Shown here one piece after another: positions 24,901 to 36,900 of a DNA stretch of 50,639 nucleotides (the stretch's first letter is position 1; every line of letters starts with the position of its first letter). Position numbers and translations under genes: made by a program. The notes beneath the pieces are model-generated. The model was not told the DNA's origin, did not search any database, and was given only the letters and a program-made list of their open reading frames with translations. Source of the DNA: Nemertoderma westbladi (Eukaryota > Xenacoelomorpha > Nemertodermatida > Nemertodermatidae); assembly GCA_032718475.1 (NCBI GenBank), contig JAUCBJ010004395.1, positions 1 to 50,639 on the forward strand. The letters are read 5' to 3'.

Positions 24901-27900
24901 ACAAACTTAATGATGGTAGTTGTATTTCTCTCTGCAGTAGTCTATAGGCTTGAAGTGACATATATCGTAACATCAATGCGTACCGAATAACTGATTGCGA
25001 GTACGGGGGCCTCGACTGTTTCGGATAATGCTGATAATGAAGCAACTCCTCGAAAATCGATGAATCACAGTTCTCTAGATTCTTAAGATAAGTAACAAAA
25101 CCATCTATTTGTGACGCGCTTTTACTATGCAGTGATTGGATGTGAACCACTTTCTGACTTTATGGTAGAGGCACTGGGCGCTGCATTAACTCCAATAAAA
25201 CATGCATATTCTTGTCTATCCTGATTGCTCCCTTCAATCTCGGCATTCTTTCCTCTAGTGAAAGGTGATAAAATAAAACATCTTCTTCGGTTTTACGAAA
25301 CAACCAACCGCTAGTGCAATGTTTAGCTGAAATCTCTGTGATCGAGGAAATTGTATCCAGTTTGCGAAATTCCTCCATTTCATCATTCTGATACGGTAAA
25401 TGCACTGACGCAACATTTATTCACCATATCCTGATATCTGATATATAACAGTATAACTGATACAATACAGTTGACAGTCTTACCTATAGGCAGATAGGCC
25501 CAGTTCAGCATTTAGAACACACTCAAAAGGTTTATGGGTACATTACGGTTGCCGTACAGCCGTACGCGTACAGTAACGATACTAGTTCATAGTTCAGCAT
25601 TAAGCATATGCATCCGGCCCGGCAGTCCGACAAGGCATAGCACTGTAGCGTAGCAGCTGCAGTAGTAGGCCTATAACACAGTAACAATCTACCCAGCTAT
25701 ATATATACCATACCTGTATACAGGTATACCTACCACAGTATCACGACTGTACTGTCAGACTGTGTTATGTACGAACAGATCAGTGTAAGCCAACTGCAAA
25801 CTGCAGTACAGACTGCCACCTCAATAGGCTACTGCTGTACTGTACTGTACTGTTGAAATGAATGGCCTCTTTTTTTAAAGAGGCTGCAGTAGCTTGTTAG
25901 GCCGTATATATAGTAGGCCATGGATATATCCAGATGTCGTAAATATTACTGTCAGACTGTAGGCCTACCGATGTTATTGATACAAGTGATATATGGAGTA
26001 TGGACGATTATTATTGCACATTGTGTAATAGAAATATTAGACACATTGCAGCGGCGTCTGTTTTCAACAAAGAAGCGAAGAGCAATTAAATCCACCCGTT
26101 TATTAAAGCCAGACATGCGCGAGCAATGGTTGATTAAACGATGCTTAGAGAATAAACAGCCAACCACTAATACATCGCGTTGCTCTCATCTATCTGACTA
26201 TGGATATAATGAGCCTATCGCAAGCGAAACAAATTGTGACCATTTATATTTGTAATTCTTCATAAATGTGTATTTATTCAGTTATGTGGGGCGAGCCACG
26301 AAGTGAGTGAGCCTTAGCGTAGTGGTACCATTAATCAACCTGTCGTTCTGTCGTGTTCAATTTTAAACGTTAATAACTCGGCTAATCTTTGATGAAATCT
26401 ATCCAAACTTGGTACACATGTTGTTTGGCAAAAGTTTAGAAATTTTCCAAGTAGAATTTCCGTGTGGCCTTCGAGAAGCTAAGATAATAGCAGTTAATTA
26501 GTTAAATAAGTTATTACGGTAAAAACACCATTTTCAACCTGCCTTTTAAAGGAAATTAATTGTTTTACAGTAAAAGATTTAAATAATTATAATTAAAAAT
26601 TATACAGATGTAATCCCCATACGCCATTCTATTATAGTTTTTAATTAGTTCAAGTGATTTGCTTTAATAATTGTGTCTTTAATTGATCTAAAGTAATTAA
26701 AACGGCAAAAAAAATTTATTCTCATTAAATACTGCTCATTTATTGGCCAACATGCTGGTACATAGATGGGATGTGTGTGTCATTCCCAGTTGCTGGGAAT
26801 GATTATTGGTCAAGTCTCTGCTGCTGGCTGGGAGTTGTTGCTAAGACTTACCAGAGAGGAATAGTAATAGACAACCAGTATTGCTATTCCAGCCCAGACA
26901 GCATTCTTTAAATTCACTATAAATGTTGTATTGCTATCTCAGGTGAATGACAGATATCATAACATAAATACTATCCATGGCATGGCTGTTGTGTAGGCTT
27001 CTGAAATAGTTTATTCCACAATGTATATGTCTGGTTATTTTTTAATTGAATTTTTGCAAAGTAGTAAAATTAATGTTCTTAAAAATAATATTATTATTTT
27101 ATATGTAACCTAGGAAATTAGCTACATTTTTTCGCTGCAGCTTTAAGAGTGTACATTAATTTAATATTATTTCAATACCCATATTACTACATCGGCATAA
27201 GATGCGTTGGCGTTGTATCACACATCTCCACATATCACACATATCCACATAGATGTATCAACAGTTACTCGCACAGTTTCGAAACTTCGCATATAGTTAT
27301 AACTGTATAAAGATCGTCAGTCTGCGTTTAGGAAAAATATTTTATAACAAAACAGGACAAGCGACGAGCGCAACGAGGCATATAATGAAGACGAGTACTG
27401 CGTTGACTAAATTATTATATAAACCACCTGGCTTCACATATTGATCGCATCCCTAGTTATTATTATTATAAAGAACGTCCTAGCCTGCGTTTAAGAAATA
27501 TATTTAAATAAAAAACAGGACGAACGCAACGAGGCTTATAATGAATACGAGTACTGCGTTTATTATATTCCTATAAACCATCTGGCTTTGCATATTGAAC
27601 GTGCGATTGGAAATAAGTTCGTGCTACCCTTCCGTGGGTGGTAGATGTCGCGGTTATTTATTGGTGGTTGGGAAGGGTGGGGGGGGGGGGGATTAAAAGG
27701 GGTGAACACGTACTGTCCCCCTTTCTTTGATTGATTGGTGGTGTGGGTAAATTTCTCAAAACCTGATTTTGTGATACAGTCGCTCAATTTTAATTTGTAT
27801 CTCATAACTGGGCCTCGTGCTGCGCGAAGGCCCCACGAACGTGTGTATACACTTCTGAACTGCTAATATTATTAACCTTAACAAAAGTCTATTATTATCT

Positions 27901-30900
27901 ACCACAGGGCCGTGGGGGGGGGGGGGGCTGCGTTGGATAGAAAAATTAGTTTTTAGTAGTATACCAGCCCCTTATTGCTGAAACATACAGTAGTTAATTA
28001 GCAAAATTTATTGAACATCAAGGGGGCCCCAGGGGTTGAGGGCCTCGGTAGGGGAGCCACGGGCCAATAAAGGTTGAGAACCACTGCTCTAAAATATAAA
28101 TCGGTTTTATCAACAGCATCGGCTTGTAAACGATTAACGAGAAGTAGCAAAAAATCTTAGTCCATCCAAGGGCTTGAACTCGTACATTTAATGATAAACT
28201 ACAAACGGATTGTCCACTAGACCATCAGACATTTAGAAGAATGCTTTGTATATCGAGGGATAACAGTGTATCGGATTTTAAGTTATAACAGCTAGCTCAG
28301 CTAACCTTACGTATTCAAATTTCCCGCCCCGCAGCCATTCTGCCATTTCAAAGTGTTCGGTAATGACCCGCTTGTGTTAGTATAACTGCAGACAGGTAGG
28401 CCAATGACGGGGGGGGGGGGGGGGGGGTCGGGGGATTTGGCTTAACTTCTATCAGTAAAATGTAAAGAATATTTATTATTTTTATTATTATTTGCTTGTA
28501 TCAGTTATAATTATATCCGAACATTATAATTATAACAATATAGCAGGGAACTGATATATCAATACAGGGAACAATATATATCTGTCCTTGACATGTACCA
28601 GACTAGTTAACCAGTCAGCTTAGTTGTCCACGGGCGGATCTCTGCCTTGCATCCTTAAGTGGTAGCTAAATGAGTACTGGAGTTTCCTGTGGGGAGTAAT
28701 GTTCTGGGGGTACCGCACTGGAAATAAGTCGTCAGACTTTGTGCGTAATCATGACCTACTATAACACGTTCGTGGGGACTTCGCGCAGCACGTAGTCGAC
28801 AAGCCTTGGCATACGGTTCATATAGAGCAAATGGGGCATGTCTAGTTTGGACCCCATATCCCATGCTATAAATGTATTCATTCGATATACAATCATATGT
28901 TAATCCGCTAGGTGGAGTCAAACTGTTATTCTGCAATTTCGTACTTACCAGTGCAGCACTGTACAGCAGTACCGTACCGGTAGGCCTATGTCATTACTTC
29001 TGAGTCTCTAGCGGATCCCCAATTAAATTTCTTAACTTTTCAATTTCGTAAAAGATAGACTTCATGATTCTCTACAGGCCACCAAAATTTCAGCTCAGGA
29101 AAATGAGGCCTTCCCGAGAAATTTAACATTTTCTAAAAACCACATAATCTGTCGTAGCTGACGTCAGACTGCATGATTTTTCACCAAACTTTACAAACTT
29201 TCTAAACTTTCTCTCTACTACTTACCTACTAAGTTTGGTTCAATTCCGAACCAGCGATGCAGAGAAATTCGCGTTCAAACATTTACCAGACAGACGGACG
29301 GACAGACAGACGGACATGCCCCATTTGCCCTATATGAACCGTATGCCAAGGCTCGCCGACTACGTGTCTCGCCCCACAGTAGTTATGTAGGTCATGGCGT
29401 AATCCGTGGCCTAACGGCTGAAAAAATTTACTTTTTACTTTTTTAAACCCTAATAATTAAAACTGTCATTAGTAACCATATAACCTTAAAGTCCCGATGC
29501 TCTAATCTAAGAAATTTTGTGGAATTTAGGATCCAAAATATTTAAGGTTGGGGTTACATGACAGTTTTAATTAAGGTTTTGGGCCTCCATTTCCACTTTG
29601 AATTATGGTTTCGGACCGCCACTCCCAAAATATGGGGACTTATTTACCTCCCTCGCTGCGCTCGGTCGTTTAATAACAGATCTCGGGATGAACGGTAAAT
29701 AAAGCATATTACATTTCCCTCACAGTACAATAGGTAGTTATTATAATTATCTTTATACTGTAATGAGTTAGACGTTCCAATATTGATGCTAAGGCTGTAA
29801 GGCTCAGCTCACAGACTTCGTGGCTCGCCCCATATTATTGAACTAGGCCTATTTCGACAACTTCGGTTGGTGACAGTAAGTATGGGATAATAATAACAAT
29901 AATAATCCATAAAAACCTGAAATTTTTGAAAAACGTAGACAGAGAGCTGCTATAATGTGCAAATCAATCTGATTGGTCAATTCATTGCCTGTTCTTTCTC
30001 AACCCAGTCCCTTATTCAAATTTGAAAAAGGTGGACAACAAAGCTGAAAACGGTGGACATGCTGTGTGACGCAAATCGCCCGTGATTGGTCTTTCCATTG
30101 TCCATGTTTTCTGTGTCCAGTCCACCTTTTTCAAACACCCGGCCTATGACTATAGCAATTAACAATATAGCGGTATAGGCCTGCAACTAGTGTATCATAT
30201 TGTTGTCAGTATATTACTGCTCATAGTCCCAGATGATATATAATATTTTTTTTAATTTAAAAAATCATCAGCAATGCAGCAATGTGACAAGCCATATTAA
30301 TCATTTAATGCACCCATTTTGGTAAATCTTTCAGACTACGCCTGGTTCGATACAATTTTTTAAATGTATTTATCAATCATTATTATTTTCCGGGCCACTT
30401 AGGGGGACAATTAGAATTTTTGAAATATATTTTTTATTTTGAGCCATCGCCGATCAAGATAACATACGTGAGCGCTCACTGCTCACAATAACTCACTTGA
30501 ACGCTATCTTAACTGCTTCTGTGAAGGCAGTATAGCCCTCGCAGTGATGGCGCTAGGCGAAATTGCCGAGGGTGGGCATGGGCATGACCGCCTTTAAAAC
30601 CGGTATTACCAGGAAGTAGCCAAACAATTAAAAATCAAATCAATTCCAAACAACACAAACTTGGATTGTAAATCGAATCCGGGTCGAAGAGAGGAATGAG
30701 CAGGAGAGGCTGAGAGGGAAACAAGGACACGACAAAACATAAATATGTCATAAACATACAGATAAAATATTGATACTATGCAGCTATGATAATGATAATA
30801 ATAGAATAAGGGGGACACAATCAAGGCAAAAAAATCTAGTGCGTTGTGATAACCCCAGTCATGAGGTGTTATGTATGTGTTGAAGTGGTGCTCTAAAATC

Positions 30901-33900
30901 TAAGCTAAGTTTCCTAGCAACTAACAATGCAATGTGTACACAACTGATGGGAGTTCAAATTTCCCGCTGGAACCATTCAGCCATTTTATCTGTATTCCAT
31001 GAATCGTCTGATAAACACTGATCATACTGCTGTACTGCATGTGATGTACAGATGTACTGTTGTGCAGTTGTGTGTGTGTAGAACGAGAAGTGCTGAAGTG
31101 TAGACTTTACTTAATTAATATAACAGATTATCAGTCACTACCAGAGTACCAGCAGGCATCTTACAGTCTTACTGTCTTTGGTCTTGCCATCTGACTGTAC
31201 CGAAAATCTCAGTACAGCAGTATGCCGTACGCACGCGTAGGTTCCATACTTGAAGACTTGTCTGCTTGTGTCAGTGTATACGCTGGGCGCCTGGGGAAAT
31301 AGTCCTTGGCTGGGACTGTATGCTGTACTGTACCGATACCGGTCAGCCGGTACCGCACCGGGTACTGCTGTACCAGTGTACTGCCGTTGCCATCCCATCA
31401 GCCTGTCTGCTGGTACTCAGTCAGTCAGTACCGGCAGACCGGTACTGCGGACTGCGGTATGCACTATGTCAGTATTTACAACTGCAGACTGGCAGAACTG
31501 TCAACTGTACAAGACAAGCTTGACTTAGCTGCTTAGTCCTACTGTTACTTTAGGTACCGGCTGACCGGTAGGACTTCTTTGTCCGCGGACAAGACAAAGT
31601 ACCGCGTGATCTGCATATTCCTGTATCTGTGCAGCTGTATGTCTGTACACTGTATGCAGTATGGTACAATGCTGCACCTGCAATGCCTGAAGGAAACTGG
31701 GAAATTCGGTATGGAATTCTGTTTATTTAAAATCATCTACCGGTATATTAAACATTAAAATTTTGTCAAATATTACAGTATGATGTCAGTATGTAAGAAA
31801 AAAACAGATAAAATTACATCTCTTAAATTAAATAGGCTGATAGGCTCTATCATCATTCATCAATCATGTTTGGGGGTCTGGCTCTCTGGGCCTCAAGCCT
31901 TTTCAGAGTTCCGGCTGTCCGGTATGTCTATACATCCACATCTGAATGTTGATTCTCAGTTAGGCCTACCTGGTGCCTGGTTACATGTCTGCATGTAGTA
32001 ACTCCGTAGTCTGGTAGTTACATGGAGAGAATGAATTTTCTTAAGCTACTACCTCTAGAAGTACGTAGGCATATTTATGATTTAAAAATGGTGTATAGTA
32101 TTTTTAATAATGATTAAAAATGATTAGTTGAAATGATTAGTTCATCTAAATTTGTATGACTTTTTCACTTTAAGTTATTTTTAAATTAACCACATTTATT
32201 TTATATTTGTTTTTATTTATATTTAATCTAACAAATAGTTTTTAATATTTTTGTCATTTTTATAAAAAGGATCAATGACTTTCGAAACAAATTCTGTTTT
32301 TTTTTACTTGATGATATAATATCTGTTTACTTAGTTTTATTTCGTTCGTCATTTTTGTAGTTTTATTGTTGTTGTTCGTATTTTAGCGTTTATCCTTCTA
32401 TCTGTTGCCTTTGCCCTTCTACTTAAATGTGTATTTTATCCACCTGTAAGTGTAATTTTATATATCTAATTATAACTCCTAATTAGGTATTTGTACCTAG
32501 GGGGTGTTCCCCCTGTTTATATTTTATTCTTTAAAATTAAACTGAGTGTCTTAAATAATCAATTAAATCAATTAAATTTGGGAGGCCCTATTAAATTTGG
32601 TTTCCTATTCCTGTATTCTACAACATTCCTAATTCACGTTTATTGTTTTGGTTCCTTTCAACTCGCCTCTGAAACCTCCTCCTGTACTAACCTGCGTGGT
32701 TTTGGAGGCCCCCAAACAAGATAATCCCAAGTATTCCAAGACTAGCGTGTGCTTTTGTTTGAAATTCAACACCCACTCGTATGTGCTTCCCTGTCTGCAG
32801 TCCTTGATATTTTTGTGCAGTATAGTAGGCCCTACCACTTTACCACATGGCAGCATGGTAAAACAGTAGGCCTAAAATGATGGTGTAGCAGAAAATTTCC
32901 ACCCCTCTAAAAACAAAACATACACCTCCCGGTTAAAATTCCTTAGTGTATTTTCCCCCATCGGTTAGAATTCACTAGGGTACCCGTATTATAACCGGGG
33001 GTGAAACTACTCTAGGTGATTTTTTAGTGAATTTTAACCCCCCTCAGTCAGTCAGTGTATTCTTACCCCCACTGCCCCATGATTAATTTCAATATAGTTT
33101 AAATTCGATATAAACATACAGTTAAGCGAACAGACAACAGATACCTCTAGTACACAGACAAACACATGCTGGATACATGACCGAACGTAATCAGGATCGA
33201 ATGTAACATAGTTATTACGTATCGAACGTAACCGCAATTATGTTACATTGGATCCTATAACTATGTTACATTCGATCTACAAATTACTATGCTCGAATGT
33301 AACATTGCCATTTATAGATTTAAAGGAGCAGGTTGCAGAGGCGTGTTGGGGGAACCAAAACAATAAACGAAAGTTAACACATGTTACAAGATTATGCAGG
33401 TTACTTTTATTTAAAGTTTACAGAGGCGTGTTGGGGGAACCAAAACAATAAACGAAAGTTGACACATTTAAAAGATTATGCAGGTTACTTAATTGGGTCT
33501 TGTGTCTTTGTTTTGTACTCACCATCACCAAACTGTTTCTTCCTGTAAATAAACGAAGCATTTCATCTGTTAACTCCTGAAATAAAAACACAAATGAAAT
33601 AAATGTATGTTACATTCCAGCTTAGTAATTTGTAGATCGAATGTAACATAGTTATAGGATCCAATGTAACATAATTGAGGTTACGTTCGATTCGTAAAAA
33701 CTATGTTACATTCGATCCTGATTATGGATTACGTTCGGTCTGTCACCCACACATGCTGTAGATTTCTATATAGTAAACTACCGGTACTGTAGTAGTAGAA
33801 GATACAAAAAATGGACCGGGAACACACTATTGGAAAATTTATAAATGCAGGGGTGAGTTTTCACTGGAGGGGATTATATACACTAGGGAAAATACACCCT

Positions 33901-36900
33901 GGAAGTGAGAATACACTAGGGAAAATACACCCTGGAAGTGAGAATATACTATGGAATTTAACCCTGGAGTAGTGAAAATTCTCTGTTACACCAGGAGTGG
34001 GTTCTAAAGGATTTGAGTTTGGTACACCGGTACTACGGGTCAGCCGGTAGGTAGCCTAAATCCTAAACAGCTAAACCTTTCGCTAGGTACATACATTGCT
34101 TCCAACGCACGTCCTGTCACTGTCAGCTGTTGTAGTCCTGTACATAAAATATAGGAAGTCAATGGCGACCCCTATTATAATCGGGAATAATAACGAAGTG
34201 CTGGGCCAACCCTTGGGTAAACCGGATCCTCCTGTAGTTGGTAAGGTTACTCATCACTCCATCGAACTCTATTGGGAGAAAACCGCCTCTGTCGCTTCGG
34301 ATGTGGCGGCTAAAGGTGACGGTAGGCTGCGGTTTACAGTGCAGGAGCAGGAACCGAAAACCGGTGAATTCGGAGTTGTCTACACCGGATACGCACAGAG
34401 TCACGTATTCGATGGGTTAGAGCCTAAAACTGAGTACACATACAGATTGCGCGTCCTTAACAACCTGAGTGAGAGTCCCTGGAGCGCCTTAGTTACCGTG
34501 TCTACCACTAAGGAACCATTCAGTAACGAGTATCTACAGAAAGCCGTTAGTCGCGGAGATATTAAACTGGTTGCGAAAATTCTGGAACAGAAGGAAACAA
34601 ATGTTTCATCCCCCGATCGGTTTGGTTTTACACCGATAATGAACGCGGCAGCTAAGGGTCATACAAAGATTATATCGATGATGTTAGAAAATAACATGGA
34701 CCCCAATGAACAGAACTCTTCCGGGAAGAACGCTCTGATGATTGCCGCATACAACGGCGCACTGGATGCGGTTAAAGTGCTCGCCCGTTGCCAAGGGAAC
34801 GAGGTTGCGTGGAGCACGCGGGACAGGAACGGTAGCACCGCGCTGCATTGGGCCGCAGACAGCGGGAACTTGTTGCTGATCGACTGGGTCCTGGGGGAGG
34901 GGGCCGATGTCAACGGGAGAGACACTGCTGCGGGGTGGACCGCGTTGCTAAGGTGCTGCGCGCTAAGCGGCAACGTCAGCGTCGCCAAACTTCTTATAAA
35001 TCGGGGCGCCGAAATCAACGTTAAAGACAAGGACGGTAAGACGCCGCTGATGGTGGCCGTTCTCAATGGGCACCACGCCCTGGTTCAACTGTTAGTCGAA
35101 CGTGGCGCCGATATATTTGTTGTGAACGCGTTCGGTAAGTCGGCCATCGAGATGGCGAACACCTTCGATAGACGAGCGATCGTTAAAGTCCTCGAGAAGA
35201 AGAAGGACGAAATCAAATCGAGTGTTATCCGTAAACCTACGACCGCGCCGGCTTTCGGGATGAAGACCTATGTGTAGGAAGTTACCCACCTTTACTACAC
35301 ACCGTATTTGTTTGTGTACAGTACGTGTTTGCTGTTTGTATGTATTACCTCTGCATGAGCAACGCAAATAAATCAACTGTAAATATAATATGTACTGTAC
35401 GTTGACTGCTTAGTGTTGATGCATCTATTAAATGTAATTTTGTATTTTGTTACTTTATATTTTCTATTTGTATATAGTATATTGATGTTACATTTTGTTT
35501 GTTTTGCTTTTTAATTGATATATAGCAGTAGCTTGTACGCGTTGTGACGTACCAGTAACTATTCGCACATCATTCGTTAAACTTGAATTGCCAGACACCC
35601 AGTACCTGTCTACTGTAACAGTAATGTTTAGCTATTTTCCATTCCGGTAGTTGATCTATATACTAAGGAGACGTACATAAAGAATGTTCTAGTAAATATC
35701 GGATATTGAATCTCCGCCATTCCAATAATTTTTTATATAAACAAAACGCACTGCTGTATGGAATAAACTGTGTTTATAGGGTAGTTTTATTTTTAGCTTA
35801 ACTTAATGCAAATCTCTAAATTTCCTGATTTCTCTAAGTCTCCTTTATGGACGGGCCCTTTAACCAAATATGATGCTCATGTGAAGAATACCAATACTAA
35901 TTCGTGTTTTCTTTTGGTTAGATTCAACCTTTATGTAACTGTACCTGGTATACTTCACAAGGACCAAATATTATTTATTTAATCTCAATATTCAACATTC
36001 GTACAAACAGTCACTCACAGTATCATAAAGTTTATTAATTTTAGTATGATGGCTTTACTCTGATGGATGGCACAGGTTGTGTAATGTGATATGGAATTGC
36101 AGTCTAAAAAGCAATTCCGATTCAAAAGTAACATTTTTGGTTATTTATTTAAACTGATATTTATGTTGTTTTGTGAATTATATATTTATTAATTGTATCA
36201 TATTAATAATCCAATAACTATATTTTTAAATATTTTGTATGTGTTTTTGTATTTGTATTATATTAAATTTTGTATCTTGTCGTTTTGTCTCCATCGCCAT
36301 ACATAAATCGATATTATTCCGATCATTAACTACGTTTGTACGTACAACTGCCGGGGGAGGTAAAGTTAACTCAATAAATTGCGCCTTGAAATACTGCCAG
36401 AAAGGCGCGGTATAAATAAATACATATTTTTCCCCGGTATTTCGATGTATTTGAAACATACAATCGTTAAGGAGTTAAGCATTGAAGTGGAAAAAATGAG
36501 TTTACTGGTATATTTCTGATGGTCTATTACTATTTAAACTAATTGTTCAATGTTAAACTTGAGCCGCCTTGGGAAATGGTTATGCAACAACCCTACACAT
36601 GTGTTTTCAATCAAATATTGTCACTTCAAGTGCTCAGGAAATGCTTCAATTTAATCAGGAAATATTACATTATTGTTGCTTATCTCAAATATCTATTAAA
36701 TCTTGTGATAATTGTTTGAATGTTTCTCGTTTAATTTACATTTCGTTGGCTTTTAGCTGCTCATAATTCCTTAGGTTATTCTTAAGAAATAAAATAATCT
36801 TTAAATTCAATCGATAAATATTTGTTGTTTCATATTCATATCCATCAATTCGAAATTCATTCAATCATAAATTCCTAACTTTAACTTAATTGGTAGCCTG

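Larger units (their letters stand above)
21897..25921 (-). mobile_element. P-element-like (THAP9-type) DNA transposon
   Basis: A 4.0-kb element bounded by 61-bp inverted repeats (21897-21957 and 25861-25921, two mismatches) starting ATGGCCTACTATATATACGG, with a 9-base direct repeat GGATATATC outside. It encodes a P/THAP9-type transposase on the minus strand. Each inverted repeat contains a small palindrome (GGCCTCTT, A-run, AAGAGGCC). The element is disrupted by stops and by an inserted repeat at about 23243-23800, so it is not autonomous now. It lies in srGAP intron 5. Confidence 0.85.

Noticed and set aside
25920-26255. Open frame of 111 codons beginning in the right inverted repeat of the P-like element
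   Set aside because: Starts inside the transposon end and target duplication; no recognisable domain; likely chance.
28160-28230. Functional tRNA on the minus strand
   Set aside because: A- and B-box-like motifs present, but the anticodon arm and acceptor stem do not form properly; kept only as tRNA-like repeat.
28655-28936. Minus open frame of 93 codons
   Set aside because: Overlaps one arm of an inverted repeat; the sequence is explained by the repeat.
31138-31736. Cluster of overlapping frames on both strands
   Set aside because: Caused by GTACTG/ACCGGTAC low-complexity sequence lacking stops; no domain.
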